48,032 bases of DNA from an uncultured Gemmatimonadales bacterium (GTDB lineage Bacteria > Gemmatimonadota > Gemmatimonadetes > Palauibacterales > Palauibacteraceae), in NCBI GenBank assembly GCA_947259585.1, contig CAMYMV010000002.1:67925-115956 (forward strand), in the 5' to 3' direction. The position numbers were made by a program, and so were the translations under genes. Shown here in pieces: positions 16,551 through 25,341 of this stretch; positions within the stretch are counted from its first letter, which is position 1, and each line of letters begins with the position of its first letter. The notes beneath the pieces are model-generated. The model ran no database searches. It had not been told where the DNA came from and saw nothing but the letters and a program-made list of their open reading frames with translations.

Positions 16551-16952
16551 GTGTTTCGAGCCATGATCCACCGAACGCCAACGCTGAAAGCCGCTGCACT
16601 GACCGTCGTCTGCTGCGGAGTCCTGTTCTCCGGTTGCGCGCGCCAGGCCGTCGTCGGGTCGCCCGGCGCGCCGGGCGGCGATGCCTCGGAGTCTACGCTT
16701 CGCGCCGATCTGGACGCGCTTCAGGTGGCCGAGCAGGCCTTCTTTGCGGAGAACGGACACTATACGAATCAGCTCGGCGAGCTGGAGTTTTGGCCCAGCC
16801 CGGGCGTCGAGGTCAGCATCGTTCAGGGGGATCGCCGCGGCTATTCGGCCATCGCGGCGACGGGTGATTCGGAGTGCGCTGTGTTCGGGGGGGAGGCGCG
16901 TCCGCCGAGGAGCTACGTCACCCAGCCGGGGTTGGTGGGCTGTAGGCCATGA
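16551..16952 (+). CDS. Small lipoprotein with pilin-like C-terminal part
   Basis: A 133-residue exported protein. The signal sequence ends in the lipobox LFSGC. The rest reads AEQAFFAENGHYTNQLGELE, then a beta-rich tail with YSAIAATGDSECAVFGG and a final GC. That pattern (helix with E.AFFAENG.Y, then strands and a disulphide) is the globular part of type IV pilins and minor pseudopilins, but the prepilin cleavage site and its hydrophobic helix are replaced by a lipoprotein signal. Function is unknown. GTG at 16551 has GGAG 4 nt upstream; ATG at 16563 is an equally possible start and still leaves a full signal peptide. Confidence 0.65.
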   Translation: MFRAMIHRTPTLKAAALTVVCCGVLFSGCARQAVVGSPGAPGGDASESTLRADLDALQVAEQAFFAENGHYTNQLGELEFWPSPGVEVSIVQGDRRGYSAIAATGDSECAVFGGEARPPRSYVTQPGLVGCRP

Positions 16953-16972
16953 TTCCCCCGGCTGCGGGAATC
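16951..16972. terminator. Hairpin shared by convergent genes
   Basis: GATTCCC (16951-16957) and GGGAATC (16966-16972) form a perfect 7-bp stem with an 8-nt loop, fitted between the stop codons of the lipoprotein gene and of rpsU. There is no T-run on either strand, so its role as a bidirectional terminator is inferred from position. Confidence 0.4.
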
Positions 16973-16973
16973 C

Positions 16974-17174
16974 TCAACTACGGGTCGATGCCCGCCTCTT
17001 CCTGCGCTTCCGACGACGCTCCGCCGCCTTCATCTTGCGGCGCCTGGCCTCGCTGGGCTTCTCGTAAAACCGGTTCTTCTTGATGTCACGGAAGATCCCG
17101 GCACGCTGTACCTTCCGCCGGAACTTCTTCAGCGCGCGATCGAGCTCTTCGCCCTCGTCCAGACGATACTCCAA
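16974..17174 (-). CDS. rpsU: Small ribosomal subunit protein bS21
   Basis: A 66-residue, very basic protein with the bS21 pattern: LDRALKKFRRKVQRAG, then the conserved KKNRFYEKPSEARRRKMKAA, ending in a run of Arg/Lys. It is part of the 30S subunit, near the anti-Shine-Dalgarno region. The start is TTG at 17174 (reading MEYRL...), preceded by GGGAGG on the minus strand. No ATG or GTG fits the family N-terminus better. It lies 15 bp downstream of the cold-shock gene on the same strand, so the two are probably co-transcribed. Confidence 0.93.
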   Translation of the reverse strand: MEYRLDEGEELDRALKKFRRKVQRAGIFRDIKKNRFYEKPSEARRRKMKAAERRRKRRKRRASTRS

Positions 17175-17189
17175 GCTGCCTCCCTTCGG

Positions 17190-17501
17190 TTATGCGACGT
17201 TGAACAGGCGGCCGAGCTTCTCACGGAGCTGTGATGCCAGACTCTGCGCTTCTCCCTCCGGCCCGTTCGCGGGGACGGCGGGGATGTCGGTCGCGTCCTG
17301 AGGTGAGACACGGTGGGCCTTTGGCCCCCGGTCTCCCATCATCACCTCGAAGTCGACGGGCTCGCCCTCCTTCAGGGACCGGAATCCGTCGCCGATGATA
17401 TCGGTGTAATGTACGAAGACATCCTCGCCGTTACTCCGCGTGATGAAGCCGTAGCCTTTTTCGTTTGAGAACCACTTTACGCTGCCCGTCTCCCGCGCCA
17501 T
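17190..17501 (-). CDS. Cold-shock-domain protein with C-terminal extension
   Basis: Residues 1-68 form a cold-shock domain: [16 protein letters not shown] carries RNP1-like aromatic residues, and [10 protein letters not shown] is RNP2. It binds single-stranded RNA/DNA and acts as an RNA chaperone. The protein is 103 residues, about 35 longer than a plain CspA. The tail ([20 protein letters not shown], then a short amphipathic helix) has no obvious domain. ATG at 17501 follows AAGGAG and starts exactly at the family N-terminus. A longer in-frame reading upstream has no family match. Confidence 0.9.
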   Translation of the reverse strand: MARETGSVKWFSNEKGYGFITRSNGEDVFVHYTDIIGDGFRSLKEGEPVDFEVMMGDRGPKAHRVSPQDATDIPAVPANGPEGEAQSLASQLREKLGRLFNVA

Positions 17502-17596
17502 GAAACCATCTCCTTCTGAGACACCGGAAAAAACACGGTGCGCTAATTCCCCCAAAGTCTCCCAAAGATCGACAAATACAGAATTACGGGGCCACA

Positions 17597-17625
17597 AACC
17601 TATCTCGGGAACCCGGCCATAACAA
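17597..17625 (-). promoter_or_regulatory. Possible promoter of the csp-rpsU operon
   Basis: On the minus strand, TTGTTA (17625-17620), 17 bp, TAGGTT (17602-17597). This gives an untranslated leader of about 90 nt containing a CACCG/CGGTG hairpin near the RBS, as often seen for cold-shock genes. The match is moderate. The rest of the 282-bp divergent gap (17502-17783) shows no gene. Confidence 0.3.
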
Positions 17626-17688
17626 CCACCGCACAGGCTGGTGACGACCGGCGTATACACACGATGCCCGCATACGTTCTTCGATAAT

Positions 17689-17717
17689 TTGCTGGTTGAG
17701 ACGGGGCGTCGTATGTT
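17689..17717 (+). promoter_or_regulatory. Possible promoter for the small orphan gene
   Basis: TTGCTG (17689-17694), 17 bp, TATGTT (17712-17717), about 60 nt before the start codon at 17784. The match is moderate, in an otherwise GC-rich stretch. Confidence 0.3.
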
Positions 17718-17783
17718 GGCAACCCTGCTCACCGTTCGCGTGCGGTGCCGGACCGGCGAAGCAAGCTGGAATGGAGGTTGGAC

Positions 17784-18116
17784 ATGCCTGAACTTCTGTC
17801 CATCAAACCGGACGGTCTCTTCGAGTTGGCTGGAAAGGCGTATCAGATCCCCGCCGAGTTTTCAGCCAGGGAAGTCTACAGTTACCGACGACTGCTCGAG
17901 CCGATACCCGATGTCCCCGGCGGTACCAGCCTGAGCGATGAGCAGAGATCCCGACAGCGGGCCTATCTTCTCCGGCGTGCGGCGGTATGCGTGATTCCGG
18001 GCCTCCAGATGCGAGCGCTCGAGCCACTGCCAATGCCGAGCCTGCGGACGATCCACCAGTGGATCTCCGAGCACCGCCCGGAACTCTCCTCGGCGTATCA
18101 ACAACTGATCGCCTGA
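17784..18116 (+). CDS. Hypothetical protein, 110 residues
   Basis: I do not recognise this gene. ATG at 17784 has GGAGG 5 nt upstream, and the gene sits alone between the csp promoter region and pyk, which argues that it is real. The protein has no signal peptide or membrane segment. It starts with a small beta-rich part ([20 protein letters not shown]), then mixed helix ([33 protein letters not shown]), and ends with [16 protein letters not shown]. The overall shape, a short strand pair reading [10 protein letters not shown] followed by helices, recalls small phage tail-assembly chaperone proteins. There are no phage genes nearby and the resemblance is weak. A longer in-frame start at 17745 lacks an RBS. 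Confidence 0.6.
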   Translation: MPELLSIKPDGLFELAGKAYQIPAEFSAREVYSYRRLLEPIPDVPGGTSLSDEQRSRQRAYLLRRAAVCVIPGLQMRALEPLPMPSLRTIHQWISEHRPELSSAYQQLIA

Positions 18117-18272
18117 CGGGTAGGCCCTCCCGGAAAACGCGTCACCCCTTGAGCTGCCTGTGCGTCGGGTGCTGAGGGGTGCCCTGCAATCCCCCTGCGA
18201 CGATAACGCTCGGGAAGGACGATCCGTCCGATCTCGGGCGGAACACGGTCCTCGAGCCTATTCTGAGGAGAG

Positions 18273-19712
18273 ATGGGAGCACAGCTGAGACGAGCCAAGA
18301 TCCTGAGCACGGTGGGTCCCGCCAGCAGCGACCCGGACACGCTTCGCGCCCTCGTGGAGGCCGGCTCCGACGCGATCCGGATCAACTTCGCCCACGCGAG
18401 CCACGAACAGGCTGCCCCCATCATCGCCCAGCTGCGGGACATGGCTCGGGAGCTGGGACGCGCCATCGGCGTGCACTGCGACCTTCAGGGCCCGCGCGTC
18501 AGGGTCGGAGCCCTGTCGCAGCCGATCCGAGTAGCAAAGGGTGAGCGCTATCGCTTCGTGCCGGAGGGGCGGGCCGAGGCGGGTGACCCGGCGGGTGCCG
18601 AGACAGCCATCCCGATGACGTACGCGGGTCTCGCGCGTAGCGTGGGGGAAGGCAACCGGATTCTCCTCGATGACGGTCGCATCGCCTTCGAGGTCGCAGG
18701 CGTGCAGGGCGCCGAGCTGGAGGTCGTCGCACTGACCGATGGAGAGGTGAAGACGCACAAGGGGATGAACCTGCCCGGCGTGGCCCTGGACGCCGAGTTC
18801 GTGACCGACAAGGATCGTCGCGACCTCGAGTTCGCCCGATCCAAGCACGTCGACTACGTGGGGCTCAGTTTCGTACAGCGCGCAGGCGACCTGGAGGAGG
18901 CCCGGGAGGAGGTCGGAGGCGAGGCACTGATCATCGCCAAGATCGAGAAGGACCAGGCGCTCAATGAGCTGGAGGAGATCATCCGGCTCAGCGATGGCGT
19001 GATGGTGGCCCGGGGAGACCTCGGCGTCGAGCTGCCGTTCGAGGATGTGCCGATGGTGCAGAAGCACATCATCGGGTTGGGTCAGGAACTGGCCCGCCCC
19101 GTGATCACGGCGACCCAGATGCTCGAGTCGATGACGCAGCAGCCTCGACCCACTCGGGCCGAGGTGTCCGATGTCGCCAACGCGCTGCTGGACGGCACCG
19201 ATGCCGTCATGCTCTCCGCGGAGACGGCGGTCGGCAAGTACCCGGTCGAGTCCGTACAGGCGATGGACCGTATCGTCCGCCGCATCGAGAGCCAGACGGC
19301 GCCACGGCCCCGAAGCCGCCGCGTGGAGACCGAGCGGTCTCAAGTCCAGCAGTCCAGCTCGGCCGCGATCTCGGCCGCGGCGGTGGAGGCCGTGGAGCGC
19401 CTGGACGCCAGCTGCATCGTGACGCTCACGCGAAGCGGGTTCACCGCCAGAGTGATCGCGTCCCAGCGGCCTCCGGTGCCGATCCTGGCCGTGACCGATC
19501 AGTGGCGAACGTACAACCAGCTGTCTCTCGTGTGGGGCGTGCAACCGATCATGCACCGCGGAGAGGTGTCGTACGACGATATGCGAGATGCCGCCCGGGA
19601 GGAGATCAAGCGGCTTGAGCTCGCCGGTACGCGGGACCGTTTAGTGGTCACGGCCGGGGTCCCCTTTCACGTTCCGGGAACGACCAACATGATGCGGATC
19701 GAGCGGCTGTGA
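18273..19712 (+). CDS. pyk: Pyruvate kinase
   Basis: A 479-residue glycolytic enzyme that makes pyruvate and ATP from phosphoenolpyruvate and ADP. Motifs are RAKILSTVGPAS at the N-terminus, the catalytic lysine region IIAKIEKDQAL, MVARGDLGVELP, ITATQMLESM and MLSAETAVGKYPVE. The C-terminal domain (about 355-479) is present. At the monovalent-cation site the usual Ser of NFSHG is Ala (N38-F39-A40-H41). The segment D70-L71-Q72-G-P-R75-V-R-V78 replaces the T-K-x-x-E-x-x-T pattern of potassium-dependent enzymes. This L-Q-x-x-(K/R)-x-x-V pattern is that of potassium-independent pyruvate kinases. The ATG at 18273 directly follows GAGGAGAG. Confidence 0.95.
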   Translation: MGAQLRRAKILSTVGPASSDPDTLRALVEAGSDAIRINFAHASHEQAAPIIAQLRDMARELGRAIGVHCDLQGPRVRVGALSQPIRVAKGERYRFVPEGRAEAGDPAGAETAIPMTYAGLARSVGEGNRILLDDGRIAFEVAGVQGAELEVVALTDGEVKTHKGMNLPGVALDAEFVTDKDRRDLEFARSKHVDYVGLSFVQRAGDLEEAREEVGGEALIIAKIEKDQALNELEEIIRLSDGVMVARGDLGVELPFEDVPMVQKHIIGLGQELARPVITATQMLESMTQQPRPTRAEVSDVANALLDGTDAVMLSAETAVGKYPVESVQAMDRIVRRIESQTAPRPRSRRVETERSQVQQSSSAAISAAAVEAVERLDASCIVTLTRSGFTARVIASQRPPVPILAVTDQWRTYNQLSLVWGVQPIMHRGEVSYDDMRDAAREEIKRLELAGTRDRLVVTAGVPFHVPGTTNMMRIERL

Positions 19713-19749
19713 AGCGTTCCGATCGCTCCGGCGTGAGTCGTTACGGGCC

Positions 19750-20526
19750 GTGAAGCTCACCTTCCTCGGAACCGGGACGTCCTTCGGCATCCCCGTCGTC
19801 GGCTGCTCATGCCAGGTGTGCGCGTCGGATGACGCGAGGAACCGGCGCGGACGGCACGGCCTGATGGTCGAGCAGGATGCTAGGCGCCTGCTCGTGGACA
19901 CACCGCCCGAGTTGAGGCTCCAGCTGCTGGCGGCAGGAGTGGACAGCCTGGACGCGGTCTATGTGACCCACCCGCACGCCGATCACGTCCACGGGATGGA
20001 CGATCTGAGGATCTTCTCGCTTCGATCCGGATCGCCGCTGCCGGTCCACGTGGCGGAGGAGCACGAGGACGAGCTGCGAAGCAGGTTCTCGTACATCTGG
20101 GATCCCGTGGCCCACGCACAGCCCGGCGTGGCGGTTCCCGATCTGGACCTGCGGACTTTCGTGGATCGCCAGCGGATCGAGGTCGCCGGCTTCTCGCTGC
20201 TGCCCATCGCCTGCCCGCACGGCTACTATCGCAGCTACGGCTTCCGAGTGGGCGACGTCGCGTGCATCGTGGACGCCAAGGAGATCCCGGACGACGCCGT
20301 GAGCTCGCTGAGCGGGCTCGAGGTGCTGATCCTCGCAGCGCTCTGGTACGGAAACCCGCATCCCACGCACCTCAACGTCGAAGAGGCCATCGAAGTGGCC
20401 GAACAGCTGGGTGCCGCCCGCACCTACCTGACGCATTTGACGCATCGATTGGAGCACGCCGATCTGGAACGGCGGCTGCCGAGCGGCGTCTTCCCGGCCT
20501 GCGACGGACTGGTCGTCGAGTGCTAG
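19750..20526 (+). CDS. PhnP-like metallo-beta-lactamase-fold phosphodiesterase
   Basis: A 258-residue MBL-fold hydrolase. The di-metal motif is H74-P-H76-A-D78-H79 ([10 protein letters not shown]), followed by His in IACPHGYY, Asp in CIVDAKEIP and His in [11 protein letters not shown]. An additional cysteine cluster, C19-S-C21-x2-C24 after VVG, corresponds to the structural zinc site of PhnP (phosphoribosyl cyclic phosphodiesterase). The substrate in this organism is unknown because no phosphonate genes are visible. The start is GTG at 19750. The end overlaps the GTG of lepA by 7 nt (GTGCTAG). Confidence 0.85.
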   Translation: MKLTFLGTGTSFGIPVVGCSCQVCASDDARNRRGRHGLMVEQDARRLLVDTPPELRLQLLAAGVDSLDAVYVTHPHADHVHGMDDLRIFSLRSGSPLPVHVAEEHEDELRSRFSYIWDPVAHAQPGVAVPDLDLRTFVDRQRIEVAGFSLLPIACPHGYYRSYGFRVGDVACIVDAKEIPDDAVSSLSGLEVLILAALWYGNPHPTHLNVEEAIEVAEQLGAARTYLTHLTHRLEHADLERRLPSGVFPACDGLVVEC

Positions 20527-22319
20527 ATCAGCAGCGAATCCGAAACTTCTCGATCATCGCGCACATCGATCACGGCAAGTCGACGCTGGCCGATCGGCTC
20601 CTCGAGGTCACCGGGGCCATAGAGCCGCGCAAGATGAAGGCGCAGGTGCTCGATTCGATGGAGCTCGAGCGGGAGCGTGGGATCACGATCAAGCTGAACG
20701 CGATTCGCATGCGCTACGAGCTCGGCGGAGAGGTGTACCAGCTCAACCTGATCGACACCCCGGGCCACGTGGATTTCACCTACGAGGTGAGCCGCAGCCT
20801 CGCCGCCTGCGAAGGTGCCCTGCTGGTCGTCGATGCCAGCCAGGGCATCGAGGCGCAGACCCTCTCCAACCTTTACCTGGCGGTCGACGCGGGCCTCGAG
20901 ATCATTCCGGTGATCAACAAGATCGACCTCCCATCGGCGGATCCGGAGACCATCGGCGCCGAGATCTGCGACCTGCTGGGCGTCGCTCCAACCGACGTGA
21001 TCGAGGTATCGGCCAAGCTCGGCCAGGGCATCGATGATCTACTGCACGCAATCGTGAGCCGCGTCCCTCCGCCCTCCGGAGATCCGGAGGCGCCCCTCCG
21101 GGCTCTCATCTTCGACTCGCAGTACGACAAGTACCGAGGCGCCGTCCCGCTCATTCGGGTGGTCGACGGCTCCGTCCGGGCGGGGATGCGCATCCGGTTC
21201 GGCGCGCGGGACTCCAAGTACGACGTGGACGAGGTCGGCTACATGCAGCTCGCCTTCCGTCCCGTGGAGCAGCTGTACGCCGGTGAGGTCGGCTACCTTA
21301 CCGCTCAGATCAAGCGAGTGGCGGACACGAGTGTGGGTGACACGATCTTCGATGGCCGGCTCGGCGCCGCGGAGATGCTGCCCGGATACCAGGAGGTCAA
21401 GCCGATGGTGTTCGCGGGGGTCTATCCGAGCGACTCGGACGACTTCGAGGTTCTGCGTGACGCGCTCGAGAAGCTCCAGTTGAACGATGCGAGCCTGCAG
21501 TACGAGCCGGAGACTTCCACCGCTCTCGGCTTCGGCTTCCGCTGCGGGTTCCTCGGCCTCCTCCACATGGAGATCGTACAGGAGCGCCTCGAGCGGGAGT
21601 TCGATCTGGATCTCGTGACGACGATTCCGAACGTCGGATATCGCGTCACGACGACGGATGGGGTGTCGGAGAACGTCGAGAATCCGAGCCGACTACCGGA
21701 GCGTGGGCGGATCGAGATGATCGAGGAGCCCTATGTTCGCACCCGGATCCTCTGTCCGGCCGAGTACATCGGAGGCGTGCAGGCGCTTTGTCACGATCGG
21801 CGCGGCCAGTACGTGAGCATGCACTATCTGGACTCGCGCCGGGTCGAGCTGACCTACGAGCTTCCGCTGGCGGAGATCGTGCTGGATTTCTACGATCGCT
21901 TGAAATCGGTATCCCGCGGCTACGCCTCCCTGGACTACGAGCCGATCGGGGTTCGCGAGTCGAACCTCGTGAAGTTGGATATCCTGTTGAACGGGGATTC
22001 GGTCGACGCCCTCAGCGTGGTCGTGCACCGTGAGCACGCGTACGATCACGGACGGAAAGTCACCGCGAAGCTCAAGGAGCTGATCCCGCGTCAGCAGTAT
22101 CAGGTGGCCGTCCAGGCCGCGATCGGAAAGGACGTGATCGCCAGGGAGACGATCAGGCCCTACCGGAAGCACGTGACGGCGAAGTGCTACGGCGGGGACA
22201 TCACGCGAAAGCGAAAGCTCCTGGAAAAGCAGAAGGCCGGGAAGCGGCGCATGAAACAGGTCGGGTCGGTTGAGGTCCCCCAGGAGGCGTTTCTCGCTGT
22301 GCGGCAGGTCGGTGATTGA
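20520..22319 (+). CDS. lepA: Elongation factor 4 (LepA), ribosome back-translocase
   Basis: A 599-residue translational GTPase, the usual length. G motifs are AHIDHGKST (G1), a switch I ending in RGITIK (G2), DTPGHVDF (G3), NKIDLPSA (G4) and SAKLGQG (G5). The LepA-specific C-terminal domain is present, ending [21 protein letters not shown] chose GTG at 20520, which overlaps the end of the preceding gene, because it places [17 protein letters not shown] correctly at the N-terminus. Longer in-frame readings would run through the MBL gene. No strong RBS is visible, so translation may depend on coupling to the upstream gene. Confidence 0.96.
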   Translation: MLDQQRIRNFSIIAHIDHGKSTLADRLLEVTGAIEPRKMKAQVLDSMELERERGITIKLNAIRMRYELGGEVYQLNLIDTPGHVDFTYEVSRSLAACEGALLVVDASQGIEAQTLSNLYLAVDAGLEIIPVINKIDLPSADPETIGAEICDLLGVAPTDVIEVSAKLGQGIDDLLHAIVSRVPPPSGDPEAPLRALIFDSQYDKYRGAVPLIRVVDGSVRAGMRIRFGARDSKYDVDEVGYMQLAFRPVEQLYAGEVGYLTAQIKRVADTSVGDTIFDGRLGAAEMLPGYQEVKPMVFAGVYPSDSDDFEVLRDALEKLQLNDASLQYEPETSTALGFGFRCGFLGLLHMEIVQERLEREFDLDLVTTIPNVGYRVTTTDGVSENVENPSRLPERGRIEMIEEPYVRTRILCPAEYIGGVQALCHDRRGQYVSMHYLDSRRVELTYELPLAEIVLDFYDRLKSVSRGYASLDYEPIGVRESNLVKLDILLNGDSVDALSVVVHREHAYDHGRKVTAKLKELIPRQQYQVAVQAAIGKDVIARETIRPYRKHVTAKCYGGDITRKRKLLEKQKAGKRRMKQVGSVEVPQEAFLAVRQVGD

Positions 22320-22367
22320 AGGCACGTCCGGGACCGCTCGGCGCTGGAGCCGTGGACTGAGGATCGA

Positions 22368-23357
22368 ATGACGGACCGCTACATCGTCGGTGTGGACCTC
22401 GGCGGAACCTCGATCAACGTGGGCGTCCTGCCCTTCGACGGCGGGCCGGTGCTCGGCATGCGATCCTTGCCGACCGAGCCGCACCGGGGGGCGAAATTCG
22501 TCGTCGACAGAATGATCCAGATGATCCAGGCCGCCATGAAGGACGCGCGGCACGAGCGTGCCATACCTGAGGACGGGTTTCTGGGTCTGGGAATCGGCTC
22601 GCCGGGTCCCCTCGACCGGGCGACGGGCACGGTGCTCGAGACGCCGAACCTCGGTTGGCGCAACTTCCCTCTCCGCGATCTGATCGTGAACGGAATCGGG
22701 CTCGAAGCGGTGCTGGACAACGATGCAAACTGCGCGGCTTTGGGCGAGTACTGGCAGGGAGCCGGCAAGGACGTGCGAAACCTGGTCGCCGTGACCCTGG
22801 GGACGGGCATTGGAGGCGGGATCGTGCTCGACGGGCAGGTCTTCCACGGGGCCTCCGACGTGGCCGGAGAGATCGGGCACATGACCATCGACTCGATCGG
22901 ACGGAAGTGCAACTGCGGCAACTACGGCTGCCTGGAAGCCTACGCGTCGGGACCGGCGATCGCCGCCCGTGCGATCGAGGGGCTGGACGCCGAAGGTGAC
23001 AGCCTCCTGCCGTCGCTGGTGGGAGGGAAGCTGGAGCGCATCACGGCGGAGACCGTCTACGAGGCGATCGTTGCCGGAGACCCGTACGCGAAGGAGGTGA
23101 TGGGGGAGACGGCCAAGTTCCTCGGGACGGGGCTGGCAAACCTCATCAACCTGCTGAATCCGGATATGATCGTTATCTCCGGCGGGGTGACGCGCGCGGG
23201 CGAGCACCTTCTGGAGCCGCTTCGACGCGAGGTGAGAAAGAGGGCATTCCGGGAAGGCTTCGAGAGCTGCGAGATCGTAAGCAGCGAGCTGGGTGGGATG
23301 GCAGGAGTCGTAGGTGCGGCAGCCACCTTCAGGGTGGAAGAGTGCGGTGGCCTCTGA
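22368..23357 (+). CDS. ROK-family sugar kinase, probable glucokinase
   Basis: A 329-residue ROK kinase that phosphorylates glucose or another hexose with ATP. It shows the N-terminal phosphate loop VGVDLGGTSINVG, DNDANCAALGEY with the catalytic Asp, TLGTGIGGGIV, and the ROK zinc/substrate motif GEIGHMTID...CNCGNYGCLEAYAS (CxCGxxGCLE). A second ATP-binding stretch is ISGGVTRAGEHLLEP. Length and motif set fit glucokinase best, but ROK kinases for GlcNAc or ManNAc look similar. It lies 48 nt after lepA and before a PfkB-type kinase. Confidence 0.87.
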   Translation: MTDRYIVGVDLGGTSINVGVLPFDGGPVLGMRSLPTEPHRGAKFVVDRMIQMIQAAMKDARHERAIPEDGFLGLGIGSPGPLDRATGTVLETPNLGWRNFPLRDLIVNGIGLEAVLDNDANCAALGEYWQGAGKDVRNLVAVTLGTGIGGGIVLDGQVFHGASDVAGEIGHMTIDSIGRKCNCGNYGCLEAYASGPAIAARAIEGLDAEGDSLLPSLVGGKLERITAETVYEAIVAGDPYAKEVMGETAKFLGTGLANLINLLNPDMIVISGGVTRAGEHLLEPLRREVRKRAFREGFESCEIVSSELGGMAGVVGAAATFRVEECGGL

Positions 23358-23408
23358 TCGTCCCGCGAGGCCGGAGCCCCTAAACCGTTCCGTTAGCGTG
23401 AGGTCGAG

Positions 23409-24401
23409 GTGAAACGGCTCGGCGCGCTCGGCACGATGGTCTGGGATACGATCCATGCACGCGGCCCGGTACGTGGCGCGCCTGTGGAGGAGTGGGGTGG
23501 GATCTGCTACGGTTTCTCGGCGTTCGAGGCGGCGGCGCCGGATGGCTGGGAGCTCCTGCCGATCGTCAAGGTCGGGGCCAACCTGCGGGAGAGGGCGGAC
23601 GCCTATCTGCGCGGCCTCAGCCGGGTCGGTTCCCTCGACGGCGTGCTCACCGTTCCGGAGGCCAACAACGAAGTTGAGATCTTCTACGGCGATCGAGCTC
23701 GGCGTTGCGAGACGCTGAAGGGCGGCGTTCCGGGGTGGACCTGGGAGGAGCTGGAGCCGCTCGCGCGCACCTGCGATGCTCTATACGTTAACTTCATCGC
23801 CGGTTGGGAGCTGGATTTACGTACCGCACAGCAACTTAGGAAGAACCACCGAGGTCCGCTCTACTGCGACCTCCACTCGATTTTCCTCGGTGTGGGTGCG
23901 GGCGGCGTTCGCGAGCCGCGGCCGCTCGAAGCCTGGCGCGAGTGGCTTCGCTGCTTCGATCTGGTCCAGGTCAACGAGGACGAGTTGAGGCTCCTCGCGC
24001 ACGCCTCCGACGATCCCTGGCAGCTTGCTGCCGATGCCGTGAACGAGGAGACGAAGGCACTCTTCGTCACGCTTGGTGAGCGAGGTGCGGCCTGGGTGGC
24101 CGGGTCCGATTTCGACGATCTGGCTTCCGCTGCCGCAGAGCAGGCCTCAGGCTCGGCTCCGGCCCGTAGAGGATCGGCCTCCGTGCCCGGGGTGGTCACG
24201 GAGCCCGATCCGACCGGTTGCGGCGATGTGTGGGGGATGACCTGTTTCGCCTCGCTTCTGGGTGGGGCGTCCCTACGCGATGCCGCCGAACGTGCCAACG
24301 AGCTGGCGGCACGAAGCGCAGGGCACCGAGGTGCGTCGCGGCTCGGCTCGCTGCTGGCTCGGCCGACGCAGACCCTGGAGCCGCGAGCGCGGACATCATG
24401 A
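23409..24401 (+). CDS. PfkB/ribokinase-family carbohydrate kinase
   Basis: A 330-residue small-molecule kinase. The C-terminal PfkB signature appears as DPTGCGDVWGMTCFASLL, with the catalytic Asp in the anion hole GCGD; the common form is DTTGAGDAF, so Cys and Trp are unusual here. QVNEDEL is the conserved N-x-x-E magnesium motif. The N-terminus (RLGALGTMVWDTIHARG) and a GG region (EWGGICYGFSAFEAA) also fit the family. The substrate is unknown. GTG at 23409 follows GAGGTCGAG. The last third carries a Ser/Ala/Gly-rich insert (about 240-258). It is followed by a 37-nt gap to the STAS-ATPase gene, so these may be one operon. Confidence 0.8.
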   Translation: MKRLGALGTMVWDTIHARGPVRGAPVEEWGGICYGFSAFEAAAPDGWELLPIVKVGANLRERADAYLRGLSRVGSLDGVLTVPEANNEVEIFYGDRARRCETLKGGVPGWTWEELEPLARTCDALYVNFIAGWELDLRTAQQLRKNHRGPLYCDLHSIFLGVGAGGVREPRPLEAWREWLRCFDLVQVNEDELRLLAHASDDPWQLAADAVNEETKALFVTLGERGAAWVAGSDFDDLASAAAEQASGSAPARRGSASVPGVVTEPDPTGCGDVWGMTCFASLLGGASLRDAAERANELAARSAGHRGASRLGSLLARPTQTLEPRARTS

Positions 24402-24438
24402 TGCTACGCACCGGCCGTACGGCCCGACCGGGGGGGAG

Positions 24439-25341
24439 ATGAGCCGCGTCATCCAGCTGCCCGAAACTCTGGATGAGAACACCTTCGAGGAGCTGATAAG
24501 CGACCTCGAGAGCGCCCGGGAGGGCGAGCGCCTGCTGTTCGACGCCCGGCACGTCAAATGGGTGTCTCCATACGGCCTTATCGGCCTGCTTGCCGCCGGG
24601 CAGGTGAGCAGCGACCGGACCGGGTTGGCTCCGGCGATCGAGGTGCCCGACTCATCGGAAGTGCGCAGCTATCTCGACCGGATGGACTTCTGGCAGAACG
24701 CGTCGGCGATCTACGATCTGGGGGCTCGCTCGACACGTCCGCACGGTCGCTCCGACGCGCTCCTGGAGATCACGCCGATCCGCTCCCACCAGGATGTTCA
24801 CCACGTCGTGGAGCGAGTCCGCGACCAAGCGGCCTTGATCCTCGAGAACCGGCTTCACTACCCGAAGCCGGCCGTCATCCAATTCAGCGTTATGTTGTCG
24901 GAGGTGTGCCAGAACATCCTGGAGCACTCGGAAGCGGTGGGCTGGGTTTGTGCCCAGACCTACTACTGGAAGCGACGTCTCGGCCGGGACGTGCTCGTGC
25001 TCGCGGTCATGGATGTGGGGCTGGGCTTCCAGGGTTCGCTGGGGGCCGAGCACGCCCGTCGCTACGGCGATCGTTGGTCGGCGGCCACCGCGCTGGAGGC
25101 CGCTTTCCTGAACGGCGAATCGCGCTTTCGGGACCCGGGGCGGGGCCAGGGCCTGGAGGCGATCCGGAAGCAGGTGACCAAGTGGAACGGGGAAGTACGA
25201 ATCCGCAGCGGAGACGCGATGATCGCCAGGGTTCCGGACTGGGATGACCTGTCGCCGCTCAGGGCGGACCTGCCGTATTTCCCCGGCGCACAGGTTCTGA
25301 TCGTCTTGCCGGCGCGCGCCGAGGAACCGGTCGCGACATGA
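24439..25341 (+). CDS. STAS domain fused to an anti-sigma-type ATPase (Bergerat fold)
   Basis: A 300-residue fusion. Residues 1-95 look like a STAS domain (FDARHVKWVSPYGLIGLLAA). Aligned to SpoIIAA, the phospho-serine position of D-S-S-G becomes S43-P44-Y45-G46, so the usual acceptor is Pro and only S43 is nearby. Residues about 110-295 are a GHKL ATPase. The N-box is SEVCQNILEH (E155, N159, H163), the G1 box is MDVGLGF (D192, G194, G196) and the G2 box is GRGQGLEAI (about 234). All ATP-binding residues are present, so it may be an active SpoIIAB/RsbW-like protein kinase or a molecular switch. ATG at 24439 directly abuts GGGGGGAG. The stop overlaps the next gene (ATGA). No sigma factor or PP2C phosphatase gene is adjacent. 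Confidence 0.8.
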   Translation: MSRVIQLPETLDENTFEELISDLESAREGERLLFDARHVKWVSPYGLIGLLAAGQVSSDRTGLAPAIEVPDSSEVRSYLDRMDFWQNASAIYDLGARSTRPHGRSDALLEITPIRSHQDVHHVVERVRDQAALILENRLHYPKPAVIQFSVMLSEVCQNILEHSEAVGWVCAQTYYWKRRLGRDVLVLAVMDVGLGFQGSLGAEHARRYGDRWSAATALEAAFLNGESRFRDPGRGQGLEAIRKQVTKWNGEVRIRSGDAMIARVPDWDDLSPLRADLPYFPGAQVLIVLPARAEEPVAT

